A DNA stretch of 64,000 bases. Origin: Euprymna scolopes. Lineage: Eukaryota; Mollusca; Cephalopoda; Sepiida; Sepiolidae. Shown here piece by piece: positions 11,645-23,517 of the stretch (position 1 is its first letter; each line of letters opens with the position of its first letter). The stretch covers positions 46,611,230-46,675,229 of the forward strand of contig CM044495.1 of assembly GCA_024364805.1 (NCBI GenBank), given 5' to 3'. The translations under genes were made by a program, and so were the position numbers. The notes below the pieces were generated by a model. It was not told the origin of the DNA, did no database searches, and was given only the letters and a program-made list of their open reading frames with translations.

Positions 11645-11890
11645 CAGTTTACTATCTGTTCTCAATAGATCAGCAGAATTAAGCAACCCTGAGTCTGGCC
11701 AGTATTGAATGGGTGACAATTTTGGAATATCACGTGACGTGTGTGCTTACTGTGTCATTATTTCGAATCATCTTAAACTCTCTTTCCATTGAACTCAAGA
11801 AGGACCAGTTCAAGATTATGGCGGTTTATAGTTGCACTACCCTTGCTTCATAATCAACTCAAAATGAAGACACCTGCACAAGAAATAACC
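11645..11890 (+). repeat. 5S-rRNA-headed SINE with body
   Basis: The head reads TAGATCAGCAGAATTAAGCA, ACCCTGAGTCTGGCCAGTAT, GAATGGGTGACAAT, which is the A-box to C-box segment of 5S rRNA with correct spacing. The body contains AAGATTATGGCGGTTTATAG and GCACTACCCTTGCTTCATAA, matching AGAGGTATGGTTGGGGTTTG and GCAACCCTTGCCTCATAATT in the copy at 47281. Mutations in the promoter boxes suggest an old copy. Confidence 0.65.
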
Positions 11891-12103
11891 ATTGCCCCTC
11901 AAGACTGAATATCATAACAGTAGAATCTGTAAAGTATTTCATAAATATAAGTGGCTACATCCAGGCTAGAACCAAGTTTCTTATAGTTTATTCATAAAAT
12001 ATTTTCCGAAAGTGACAAGAAAACCAAATTATATTTTGAAACCGCCACTCCTTATTTACAGAATGACACAACCCCAATGTTATTTTTTTTTTACTTATTT
12101 TTA

Positions 12104-12240
12104 TACCAAACAAGGCATATTGCCACTTGGACGTACGGGGCTACTATTTGATATCGTGGCTGATAGTGAGAGGTTCAGCAGCGAAATACCTGTTCACATT
12201 ACATTTAAATCTCTGCATGTAAGTACAGTTAGGGCAAAGT
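12104..12240 (-). mobile_element. LINE 3' end fragment (Jockey/CR1-like family)
   Basis: AAGGCATATTGCCACTTGGA and CGGGGCTACTATTTG are the reverse complement of the 3' untranslated end of the LINE at 46490-46535 (CAATGTGCC, CCAAAGTGGC). TTCACATTACATTTAAA matches the AAGTTCAAGTGTAACGTGAA box of the terminal coding region. Only about 135 bases remain, a strongly 5'-truncated copy. Confidence 0.55.
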
Positions 12241-12435
12241 AACACCACAAATAAAAATTTTGGGTGTTACAGTTCGTTTGGTTTCTCGATCATAATGTCT
12301 ACCAAATATAATCCCCAGACTATATCTGCACTGAAGGCAAGCGTTGCAACTAAAATATAAACAATACCATTACATTAGTTATGGTCAATTTTATGTGGCA
12401 ATAAGAATTATTGTTTATATTGACCTCAGCAGACA

Positions 12436-12472
12436 TTATTTCAAAAAGGAATAGCATTCCTTTTTGAAATAA
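12436..12472. repeat. Perfect 17 bp inverted repeat, 3-base loop
   Basis: The left arm TTATTTCAAAAAGGAAT and right arm ATTCCTTTTTGAAATAA are exact reverse complements around AGC. No longer element boundaries were seen. Confidence 0.85.
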
Positions 12473-15400
12473 CCCATTTGTATAATTTACTGATATATTA
12501 AGAAGACACCGTGGAATTTCCACATGGCACAATTAGTCTGAAATAACCTTCCTGTAAAATAACAAAATAACAATGCAATTCTTTTTAAATCAAAACGAAT
12601 ATTTTTCTTATTAAAATTATAGTTATTATGTAAACAATATTTGGTTGCAATAGCAATAATTTTTATGGAAGCAGGAAAAGGATTGTTTTTCCTTTATTGT
12701 TTTCTAGTGTTAATGCAATTGTTAATTATTTCAAGGAAGAATAAATTATACCGATTGATGTAAAAGGCACCATAGAATTTCCATAAGGTTATTCTCTGCA
12801 GCAATAATTATAATAGCTGTAAAAATCATTCATAATAATAAAAAAAATATTATATAAAAATGAAAAACATAAATGTTGTACTGTCATGCAATTGAATAAA
12901 AGAAAATTGAACAAATTTCTATACAAAACAAATATGTAATCACAAGAGGGCCATTTTTTGTTTGTTCTTTGAGTAACAAAACGTGCATGCAGTGAAATAA
13001 TTTCGTGAAGTGTGAAACATGCTTGAGAATTCTGAAACATGCAGAAAATTTGCTAACGAAAATGTTTATGTTGACTTGTATTGGCCACTAGCAAGTAAAA
13101 TAAGTAAACTTAAATAGTGGACAGTTCTGTGTGTAGATGCATGTTGTAAATTTCCCTTATGCCAATCTTATTTGCTTCAAGTGAATTGGAGCAACGCTGA
13201 ACGATGAGATGAGTGAGGGAAAGTGCTACTTAGAATTACATTTTACTTAAGTATCCGTAGTGTAACCACTAAAGTCTTGTCTGAAGAAGATATTAGGTTA
13301 AATCGATCGGAACGTTCTGATAATAACCATCAAGGTGACTACAGTAGTCTGCATAATCGAAATTAAACTAATTATAAATCCTTTATTAAAATTCCAGACG
13401 AATTTATTTAAATATAATAAATAAAGCGTAATTCGATTTTATTTCTTCCAGAAAATACTTTGTTCATGTCGGAAATTACTAATTGGTCGACCTATTTTAA
13501 AGGAGACGTAATTATCTATTCGTCTGTGCATAATATAAATTTTATTAGAAAATTGATAAAGAAAATCAAAAAGTTTAAAATTTATATTGACTACGAACAA
13601 CTAAGTATTTCATTTTTATTTTTAGATACTTTTGGAAGTATCAAAATTGTAAAAATGTATTTCTCTAGTTTTTCCCATTATCATTACCCACACCAGGAAA
13701 AATTCTGAAACTCAATTTATGTTTTTCATTTTTTTGAAGCATTTAAAAAAAATGAAAAACTAATTTAAAAAAAAGAATATCAAAACCTAAAACCAATTTC
13801 TAGCATTTCAAAGTGCATAATTTTAACAAAAATCTTCGTTGGATTTTTCTCACTATTAATGACCGCTACAAATTAAATTAAATTTCTAAGCTGCATCAAG
13901 TTTGATTATGCACTGTCATCGCTGAGCGGATAAGAAGCTGAGCTGAAATAGGCAGACAACAGTCCTGATCGACTCCAGAAGTATCATCTCACCTTCATAA
14001 AAGCTATGTGCTGTACACATCGACAGTGCAAAAATGGTTTTAAAAGAAAAAAGCTCCAACCATTCTTATTGAGGCATAAGAAAAAGCTTTAGTCCTAGTT
14101 ATATCTTATATAATGCTGTTCCTAGCTTAGTTAATCGATGTTTTTTTCACGTTAACATAAAACTATTATTGATTTAAGTTCTTACTAGATTTTACAAGTA
14201 TAAGATATTGATTATGTTTTTAGGATACTGATGCAAACCAATCAATAATGAATGTTCGGTCCACGGCGCTCGGGGTTACTGTCAGAGTTGTTTGTCCTAT
14301 GTGTTTCTAAAGAGGCTATGCTCCCAGGCATTATCACCTCCTTTATTGAGGAGCATGTTACCTGGATTTCGTTTCTCTTGTCCAGAACAATCATCTCAGC
14401 CAATTATTGATAACAATTCCAATGAATTTGAATTAATCAATTTTTGTGGATTGTTTGATACTGGGTCTTGTGCCGCTCGAGCCTAACCTTACATTAAAGC
14501 TCGAACTTGTGATACTCCAAGCTCTTGTTCATTATTTGATTTTCTCTGTACAACACGATCTTTGACATCAGATTATTATTATTTACTAGTTAAATGAACT
14601 TTGAATTAATGTCAAATCTTTATTAAATTGATATACATCTGTTAAAGTTTGTATTTTTTTCTGAACTAATCAAGCTACGATCTGGCATCTTACAATTTTT
14701 AGGGTCTGAAACGATTTCAGATTCAGTTTTCTTTATTTTCATTTGGACGAGAAATAGTAGGAAAGGATAGTTTATTAGAAATAATAAATTCATCAAAGAA
14801 TCAAATAAAAGATGGTGAAATGGTAAATCAGATAATTAAACAAGCATTTCAATTAGAAGTCGCCGAGAATCAATAGATATGGCGATGATGAGATGGGAAG
14901 ACGTTCTGTGCAACGATTCCAATAATGCCGGCCTTCAACTGGACCAAGCCAAGTGAGGACAAAAATTCATTATTGTGGACCACTCTAAGTGCTGAACTAT
15001 GGACAAAATAAAAAATCAAAACATAAAATATCACATATACTGTGCGATAAATGTTGCATGTCTTGAAGATCGATATTTCAATACCTCATTCCATCTAAAT
15101 GTGTTGCTACATCAATCTATATTTTGCTCATGAACATAACCATTTATTTATTCTAGATATAAATGTAATGTATTTAATGCTACAAAATTAAAACTATAAT
15201 AAACATAAATGTGTGTTTATTTGTGAGAAGTGGATTCAATTAATCATGTATGCTTGACGATTTGTATACTCTATTAGTGTGTATATAATATATATTCGTC
15301 CCGGCACATAAAAGTTACTGAGTAAAAGATGCGTGATAAATCCATTTTAAATATTTTAGGAGGTGAGAAAGTAAATAGCAATTCAGATACATCTACTTTT

Positions 15401-16350
15401 AATCTGTTTTTATCATGAGACGTTTTCTTTTGGATTGCTTTCTGTGTAGTTTTGTGTTTGAGTTATTTCTTTTTTACTTTTATTTTTTTTAGTTCGAGGC
15501 GTTTTTTTTTTTTATATTCTATTTTTTATTTTACAAAATTCACCGGTTCACACAATATTTTATATGAATATTAGGAGACGATATCTTGTATCAATTTGCA
15601 TTTTTCGCCGGAAGTTGGATGGCGTCATAAGACGTCGTATGGACACTAAAATATTCGATTTGTTATTTTGCAATAGTAAATACTACATCTCTCTTTTTAC
15701 ATTTGATAAAAGTAATTTATATATTAGATTAGCAATAATGGTAATAAATGTAGTAATTGTAAAATGATTGGCATTTTTATTTTTTACTTAAACTAATACG
15801 CTTTATACTTTTAATAAAGATGTGGATAAAAATTGAAGTCATACATGCGAGCGTATACATATTAATGATTATTAGAATAAATGAATATGCATTTCATAAC
15901 AAACAAATTGAATAATTTTAGGAAAAATTAAATTTTTTTTTTCATTTGATTGATTGAAAAATTTAGTAATGTGATGGAAAATAATTATGAGCATGATAAG
16001 AATATTATGTATTGTTTTTTATTGTAATATTTTTCTTTTGTTCATTTCGTTCCTGGTTATTCAATCACTCCAAAAGAAAGAGGATTAAATACCTATTGAG
16101 GAAAAAGAAATAACATTCATGTACACTTGAACAAATTAAAATCTATTCATATATAACCACAGAATTTATTTAAAAATATAACTTTAATATAAGAAAATGT
16201 TTGCGTAACCATTACTGTTAGCGACATAAATTATTTTAAAGTAATACGATAGGTGAAATTAAAAAAAAATATTTGCTTTAATTCATCATTTGTGAGCTGT
16301 TTGCATTTAAAAATGTTTAATTTTTATATGAAATATTAGCTTTTTAAGAT
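12473..16350. other. Long AT-rich noncoding stretch
   Basis: No gene is recognisable. A possible SINE core lies at 13270-13350 (annotated separately). Slightly GC-richer unplaced patches occur at 14255-14400 and 14855-14960. Open frames at 13460-13708 and 15564-15767 have Ile/Phe/Tyr-rich translations that look like chance. Confidence 0.35.
13270..13350 (+). repeat. Possible SINE core fragment
   Basis: CTTGTCTGAAGAAGATATTAGGTTAAATCGATCGGAACGTT-like order (a GAAGAAG box, then about 20 bases to CGGAACGTTC) resembles the core of the tRNA-headed SINE (TTCTTCAGG, CCGAAACGTTG at 11534-11570). The head is missing. This is a weak similarity and could be coincidence. Confidence 0.3.
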
Positions 16351-16468
16351 GTTGTAAATATCGGTTCTGGGCGAAGTAGCCATTTGTATAGGCAGAGGAA
16401 GTGAAGGCCATAACGTAAACAAGTGGACGAACAAAATGGCCACTTTGTTCAAAACCGATATTTATAAC
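16351..16468. mobile_element. Small inverted-repeat element (MITE-like)
   Basis: GTTGTAAATATCGGTT at the left and AACCGATATTTATAAC at the right are inverted copies with one mismatch, enclosing a less AT-rich centre that includes AAGTGGACG and ATGGCCACTT. The total is 118 bases, with no coding potential. No clear target duplication was seen and the superfamily is unknown. Confidence 0.5.
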
Positions 16469-17814
16469 ATAATTCAATATTAGGCCTTCGTTAAGCAAGA
16501 TCGTCCGATGCTTGCTATGGGTCTGTACGACAGAAATCAAACATAAAAGAGCGTATTTTATACAGAATATTTTCCAAAAGCTTTCTTATTTTTTATTTTA
16601 AGATTTGCTAAAATTTTAAAAAGTAATCCAATATACAATAATTTAGGAAAATATTTACTATTATCATGTTTGATTTTAATCTGACAAGCCCGCAGCCAGC
16701 GTCAGGGAGAAAGCTTAATATGAAATATAAAACATGCTTTCGTTTTAGACAAATAGGTCACAGCATGATTAAGTAAAGCAAAAAAGGTGTATTTGCTCAT
16801 TTTCTAACAACGATTCCTTTAAAAAGAATTTCTGTCGCTAAAAGCAACGATGACGAACGTTTGCATACACAATATCGAAACCAAAAATTACAATAGACTA
16901 AACACAGAAAACGATATTTTGATAGAAACAGTTTCATTTCTTCCATTTCATACAACACCCATAAAAAAGAGAAAGCTTTACAAAGACATCATTTGGAACC
17001 GTAAGCCACAATAAATAGATATAAATACCAAAGCAGCAAGGCACATAGACACAGTTATGCGTATATAGCCAGTTTATGTCAGTATGTATACGTTTTGTTT
17101 ATCAAGGCTATGGAAATAAATATATATATACACAATAAATATAGCCATACAGGGTTGCAGAAGTAACCGGACAGGTAAGGCCTTATAAAATGTACTGGTT
17201 TCTATTGATTTGAACCAAAAATGTTTTAACCAATCAGTTACTTATGCTTCCCTATATATATTATATTTTTATATTTAATTTTATTTCCGACGGTATGTTA
17301 TATATCATGTTGTTTTTGTTTTTCTAAATCATTATTGATTCTAAAGTTTGCATGGATAATATTACTAAACAAGCGATTTGTTTAGTTGGCGGAGCTGAAA
17401 ATAAAAATAGAAATACTACAGAGTGAATGAAAAGTGAAACGCTTATCGGATTCGAACTCGTGGTTCAGGAGAGAGAGACCGGCTAAGATGGTTTGTGAGT
17501 TTGTTTTGTTTTACGGCATGTCAACCATTTCAGGTCACTTAATGCCGAATCAAGTTGGACTCTTAAAAAAAAACTAAATTGAAAAATAAACGTTATTATT
17601 TTAAAAACGCTATTCTTTAACAAAAACCGTCATTCTTTAAATATTTTTACGATATATCACCCTTTTTCCAGTTTATTAAGAAAATAGAAAGATTTGATAT
17701 GGCTTTTAAAAAGCACATTATTTAATTGCATATGTCTCTACTTTTTTTTAACAATACGTTCATTGCGCTTACCTCAGTACAGCATTTGGCACACACCACA
17801 TATACAGGGTGACC

Positions 17815-18006
17815 CAAAAAAACGGGCCCCAATTCTAATTAGGCCCCGTTGCTTAGTATTTTGTATGAATGAAAGTCATAACTAGTTTATTATATTCAAA
17901 ATATCACATCAAAACACTAGGGTTTTTAGCCTTTTTTCTCCGTTCTACAGCATATGCTCTAGATGGCCCCCATTTAGCTTTTGTTTTTGTTTTTTGGGTC
18001 ACCCTG
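17815..18006 (+). mobile_element. Mariner-like MITE, copy 1
   Basis: The left terminal repeat CAGGGTGACCCAAAAAA and right terminal repeat TTTTTTGGGTCACCCTG are exact inverted copies, flanked on both sides by TA, the target duplication of Tc1/mariner elements. The element is 192 bases long and encodes nothing. Its interior (CATAACTAGTTTATTATATT, ACATCAAAACACTAGGGTTT) is shared, inverted, with the next element. It was presumably mobilised by a mariner transposase such as the one whose tail survives at 37892. Confidence 0.85.
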
Positions 18007-18041
18007 TATATACATACATACATATATATAATATATATATA

Positions 18042-18259
18042 TAGGGTGACCCCCCCTCCAAAAAAAGAGGACATTTAATTGTTTTTCTGAGCATTTTACA
18101 GTCAACGGAGAAAAAAAAGCCAAAGACCCTAGTGTTTTGATGTGATTTTTGAATATAATAAACTAGTTATGATCAAACGTTTCATTGCATTCGGACAAAA
18201 CACTAATTAAGCACCCTTTCTTAGAGTTGGGGCCCGTTTTTGGGGGGGGGGTCACCCTG
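18042..18259 (-). mobile_element. Mariner-like MITE, copy 2, inverted next to copy 1
   Basis: The ends are AGGGTGACCCCCC on the left and GGGGGGTCACCCTG on the right. The interior AAACACTAGG/ACCCTAGTGTTTTGATGTG and TATAATAAACTAGTTATGA is the reverse complement of copy 1. The left half, AGAGGACATTTAATTGTTTT, matches the copy at 32180. Poly-G and poly-C runs have grown inside both ends. Only about 35 bases of TA-rich DNA separate it from copy 1. Confidence 0.8.
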
Positions 18260-19289
18260 TGTGTGTGTCAGGTTATTGTTAACGGTGATAAAATGTTTTG
18301 CTTGTCTAATGATTAAAACTGTAGATACAAATATTATGAATCCAAGCTTCTTAACATTCGGCTGCCGTGACAATTCCACTTAACATGGACATTGTCTTAG
18401 ACCACTTCATTAACGAGCCAGAATGTGTATCAAAACCCGAAATTACACATATTTTCTACTAATGGGTGACCACGTATCATCGTCAAGGGGCCACTCATAG
18501 TAAAAGAATAAAAGAGATCGTCAGTTTGAAAAGATCGCCTCCAGGAGAGAACTGAAAACCATGGATGGGAAGAGGTATTAGTTTGCATCTGCTGAGAGAT
18601 ATATAATTAAATAATACTTATTCTTTTATATAATGTACATACACTGATGATTGCGTAAGCATGAAAAACTAGTGTAAGATGACAATTCCTGCCGGTTAGG
18701 AAATTCAAGCCCAGCCATGAAGCCACAATTGACTCCATTGACAAAATACCTGGGAGCCACTCCAGAATAAGTGTTATATAGTTTTCAGTAGGAAGATCAA
18801 AGCCACCATGAAAGAATTCGATGGGATGAGCAAAATATCACTTAATCGGCTGTTCTCCTGGATAATCAATTCTTCTTAAGTCTAAAGTAACAAAATATTA
18901 AAGAAGGCCATGTCATAGTCGATTGAGAAATAGTCTTGCAATATCTATTTCATAGAACATTCCATCCACAGAACAAATCTTAGTTCTAGGAAGTCTCATT
19001 TGTTTTTTAGTCAACCAAGCGGGAAAGGTAAGTTATTTTCTGTGGTTGTATGTAGACGAGTTATTTGCAAACTTCTGATTTCATCTTGATGTTCTAGATC
19101 ATTAGAACGACGTGCATATTATGTGGTCTCTCTTTTAGTTAGAATCCTGTGCAAGTTTATTTTTCACTCTTTAATATTCTTTGTTCGTCACCAGCCCCGT
19201 GAACAGAATAAATCGTTTGTTCAATGCTATTACGCGTGAAGATATTAGCAATAAAAACCAACATGACATATATATTATATATTTACAAA
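18260..19289. other. Noncoding stretch, nothing identified
   Basis: Parts (18370-18600, 18700-18850) are less AT-rich and lack long open frames. I could not match them to an element. Confidence 0.3.
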
Positions 19290-19930
19290 TAGAATAGAAT
19301 CTCTTTGAATATGAAGACAGATAAGGCCATTCCAATATAAAAGCTATAAAATAGAAACGAATGTTCTACAAGAACTGGACATGATCAGCTTCATGAAAAT
19401 CAGAAACAAAAAGCATTACTTCCAGGACTCTCTCTTTGGCAATTGGTCATTAGAATTCCTAAATACTTCTCCACGAGGTCAATAGTTTGCAAATGTACAC
19501 TTTGAAATCATAAACTAAAACAATTAAAATAAAAAAAGTAACTTAGAATTTTTTTGTTCAGATTTGATGGAAGATCAACAAAATGTAGAAAAATCTTTAT
19601 TGCAATTTTTATGTTTGTGTATCGAAAGCTTGCATGTAATTTGATTCAAGACAACTGAATGATAAGTTTGATTGGTAATTCTTTTTTTTTCTTGAACGTA
19701 ATGTTTCAGTATCTTTTTTCTGATGAAATTCTTATTATATAAAAATGTGCATTTAAATTTAGATTACCTATTCTTTGTTTCGCTATCTCTTCCTAGATGA
19801 AAATGTGTACTGACATAAGTATTTTCATGAGAGTTTTCCGAGCCTAACTACTGCATGCTGACTTCTAACAAATAGGAAGCAGATGTTCCATTTCCGATAC
19901 TATCACTAGAATATTGTCAGGAAGAGCCAA
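19290..19930 (+). repeat. Unclassified dispersed repeat, copy 2 (pair with 5400)
   Basis: It matches 5400-6055 in order and strand: GATAAGGCCATTCCAATATA, AAGAACTGGACATGATCAGC, ATTACTTCCAG, TCTTTGGCAATTGG, AAACTAAAACAATTAA, TTGATGGAAGATCA, GATGTTCCATTTC, CACTAGAATATTG. This copy has an extra block at about 19447-19510 (CTTCTCCACGAGGTC) absent from copy 1. No protein or terminal repeat was found. Confidence 0.55.
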
Positions 19931-22425
19931 GGGGCTCCCTCTATGCGGTTTGTCTTTTTAAGAGAGCCCCTTTCCTTCCTAGCTGTCTTACTAACATCCC
20001 TGCTGAGGAAATGGTAACCTTTCAGAATATACGTGCTCCATTTTGCCCAAGGACAGCCTGGAACAGTGCAAGGTATTGGCGTGCATTTCTCGTGTGTATT
20101 GTGCATACCGGCTTATACAATTTCTTTTTAATAAACGCACATTTGTATTCATAATGATCATGGTTTTAATAATAATGCTATAGAAGGTCACATTGTCGGA
20201 CCTTTCAAATATAGTTTTCATTCATCATAAACTGCTTTGTTATAAAGAATATTTGTGTATATAACGTCGCATTTGAAGATCTGGATTTATTAGGATCATT
20301 CGAACTGTTATTTATTAGAAATGTCAAACTGAAACCTTCAGTTCTCCCATGGTAGTACGTTCTGTCAGTCAGTGCCTTGCAGAAGTGTTTAGTAATTGTT
20401 ATTTTAATTGATATGGCATCACGTGTAGAAAATGCCATTTGCTACTTATTGTTGATGCAACGGATAAAGCGTTCATCATGGATCGAGTCTGTGAAGCTAT
20501 TTTAGAACAGAAAAACGTTTATATCAGAGTTTTCGCTGCTACACCCCTCCGATTTATTTATGGAACCTAACATTTAGAGGATAACAGTCGTTCGAATAAA
20601 TCAAATTAGCAATCTATATCCAAAAGAAATCTGCAACTTTGTCAAATTTTACTCGAAATTTAGAAGTATATCCCCTACATTTTTATTCATTTCGCCATAA
20701 GTGTTTTTTGGCAAATAACTTATTGCTAAATAGTCGTTATAATGAAAACATGAACAGTGCGAAAAAACGAATGAAACAGTTTCTCAACAAATAACTGTTA
20801 CTCAAAGCAATATCAGTTACTATTCTACATATATTGAAAAACAAAAACTATACATATAAGATTTCGTTGACATCTACGTTATAATTCGAAGTTACCGAGG
20901 TTTGCTTACATTTGTTATAATTTTATTAATTCAATTAAGCAGAAAAGTACATTTCATTGCATTTAAAACTGTTATTTATCGCATCGTTGTTTGCTTTCCC
21001 GTCGCAAACGATCCCTAACTCATCAATTAATCTTCAGTGATTCCCGGAAAATCAGCACAGCCATTTTGGATTATAACTCTGTTCGATTTCAACGAAATCT
21101 TATATTGAAATAAAAAATTCGCTTTAAACACAAAATGAATTATACTTTTTTTAATCTCACAGCATAATTCCTGCCTTTGGTAACAGTTATTTATTAAATC
21201 TTTTTATTTCGCCTCTTTTTTTTTGTAACCTGTAATGCATTTTTATATATTATAATAATAAACTCACAGATTATACTTATTATTTCAGTGCTAAATCATT
21301 AATTCTTAATGTAGCATTAAAATGCTTCTTGAGAGGTGAAACTGTGTTACAAAAAATAATGATTAAATATATTCCATTTTTTTTATTATTATTATAATAA
21401 CCTTTTTTTTGTATTATTATTATTATTATATCGACTAATAAAAAGCAGACTGACCCTTACTTGCCCTCGGACTGAGATTAATGTGTAATAACACTGTTCT
21501 GTTTTTGATCAGTGAGCCAAAAATTTTAATAGACTGATGCAGTTTTATTCTGTTTTAATCTAACGCAACCCATTTTGGGAAGCTGACTTTTCTCCACATT
21601 ACATTACAACCGACTTCGACATATGGTCGTTTTCTAGAGGCAATTATATAGGCACAGAATTTAGAAAATAACACTCCATTAATTTTCAAAACCAAATGCA
21701 GTCGACTGCAAGGGTCACATATAACTTAAATAACAAATAATGCATACATATATACATTTAAAATCCTTAATATATTCTGCTTAGAGAGCGACAATTATTT
21801 TCTTTTTCTATTATCAAAATTCAATCAGATTTTATTAAGGAATGTTTTTGCAGAGATCTCTATATTTTAGTATAAATGATGTCTTTTTTATACAAACAGA
21901 CAATGAGATAATGTTTTAGACCAATGGTTACTAACATTTTCAACTCCATGATCCGTTAAATGTATTATTGTATAAATTTAGCCGATCACAATGGAAATAT
22001 ATTTATACAATAATCAGAAAACATTTAAATTCAAAAGTTCAGATGGGTATAATAATACAGTATTAAATTTGGTAAATGATATATACTGAAACTAAAAGTG
22101 CTCAATAACATAGATCGTTTAAGTGTGTATAATAACACAGTATTAGATTTTATAAGTGATATATACTGAATTTTAAAGTGCTCAATGCTATAGATAGGTC
22201 AGTTGTGTGTATTACGTATGATAAGTCGTATATGCTAGAGAGAATTGTAGGGAAAAGTAATTTTTCTACCCAAATGAAACAGTAGAGAGTGAAGTTTTAA
22301 AGAAAGATGTAACACATACTTTACTACTTTTTTTGTGCTAGTCATTTAAATAAATTAAAAAAATTGTATTATTTGAATAAACTTCAACTTTTTAATGCTT
22401 TGATATTTAGTAATGTTGTTATTAT
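19931..22425. other. Noncoding stretch with short repeats
   Basis: A small GC-rich hairpin (AGGGGCTC to GAGCCCCT) spans about 19929-19972. (ATT)n tracts lie at 21384-21430. CCAATGGTTACTAACATTTT and CTCCATGATCCGTTAAAT at 21922-21962 resemble a decayed hAT tip. Two similar blocks at 22047-22115 and 22122-22190 (GTATAATAACACAGTATTAG, TGATATATACTGAA) form an imperfect tandem duplication of about 75 bases. Frames at 19906-20438 show no protein character. Confidence 0.4.
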
Positions 22426-22600
22426 TAGGGCTATTACAAGAGAATATTCTTATCATTGTTTTGACTCTCGAGTATATATCCGACACAGTTACTCAATCGA
22501 GAACCACATCACTCTATCTAAAAACATATAAGATGTTAACTGATATATACTCGAGAGTAAAAATAATAGAAAGAATATGCTCTCGTCATAGGCCTAGTAA
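22426..22600. mobile_element. CTCGAG-type MITE, copy 1
   Basis: Long imperfect terminal inverted repeats of about 50 bases carry the near-exact core ACTCTCGAGTATATATC on both sides (22464-22480 and the inverse at 22542-22558). The outer parts read GGGCTATTACAAGAGAATAT and the inverse of GGCCTATGACGAGAGCATAT. The centre includes CACATCACTCTATCTAAAAA. Three more copies occur at 27770, 50155 and 50690. No coding potential was seen, and the superfamily is not identified. Confidence 0.75.
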
Positions 22601-22822
22601 TTATAAACCATCAAAAAGTATTTTTTCACAAACCATTAGTTGTGGAATACTGTACTCCAACATGTTTGCTTATACATTAATATAGCGAATAAAATTCCAG
22701 AATGTATATCTCAAAATTTAGTTCCATCTCCATGAAGCTGAGCATGTCCATGTGATTCATCCATTCCTTCCCCATCCCTACCTGTTGTTTATTTTGTTTC
22801 TATCAAGATAAACTTACTTTGT

Positions 22823-23050
22823 GTGATGGCCAAGATGATGACGGTATATAATCTAGTGACAACAATGGAGAACGTCGCAGATCATAGTGTTCACACTACT
22901 GTGCTTACAGCAGCCTTGCTTGTTATTTGGCGGGATGACTGTGAACAGATTGACAACATAATTGATTTCCTTCAAAAACTAATTGGCAATTATCTATGTG
23001 TGAGTGCATATGCAACATATATTCCAGGTAGAAAGATATCCAAAAAATGA
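22823..23050 (+). other. Open frame of 75 codons, uncertain
   Basis: The translation (with WRDDCEQIDNIIDFLQKLIG near residues 36-55) has more balanced residue use than the surrounding frames, so it might be a decayed exon or transposon piece. I do not recognise a family. There is no ribosome-site logic to apply in a eukaryote and no clear splice sites, and chance is the likelier explanation. Confidence 0.15.
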
Positions 23051-23139
23051 AGAATAATTCAATTTCAACAACGGTCGTTGATAGTGCTTAATCAAATAGA
23101 GCAAATTATATATATTTTTTATTATTCGTTATGTAAATA

Positions 23140-23318
23140 CAGTCATATCCTGCTACGATATGCAGACTGTTTCAAACATAATTGATCCCATCAGGCAAGA
23201 AGATTTAATAATTCAAAAATTGAAAAGGGGTTCAAGACCATTTGCAGTTTTAGAGGAGAGAACCTTGTTTCACGCCAGTCGTGGCGAAATATATTTTAAT
23301 TGTAGCAAGATATGACTG
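23140..23318. mobile_element. Tc1/mariner/pogo-type MITE with TA duplication
   Basis: CAGTCATATCCTGCTAC on the left and the inverse of CAGTCATATCTTGCTAC on the right differ at one position and are flanked by TA on both sides. GTAAA just outside also matches on both sides. The element is 179 bases long with no protein. Terminal CAGT plus a TA duplication is typical of pogo/Tigger-like or Tc1-like families; the exact family is not determined. Confidence 0.8.
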
Positions 23319-23517
23319 TATTTACATCAAGAATAATATAAACTTATATATATATATAATATTTTAACATATGTTGACCAGATTGCTCAATTACCAAGTA
23401 AGAGACAATCGATATATTTATTATTTTATAAAATGTATTCATAGCGGACTATGGAATATTTGTATGTGAAATAATAGATTAGCATAGATAAAAAATAAGG
23501 ACATAAATACATGGATA

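Noticed and set aside
17445-17500. GGATTCGAACTCGTGG, inverse of a tRNA B-box, as a possible tRNA gene or minus-strand SINE
   Set aside because: No A-box at the right distance, and no acceptor stem could be paired.
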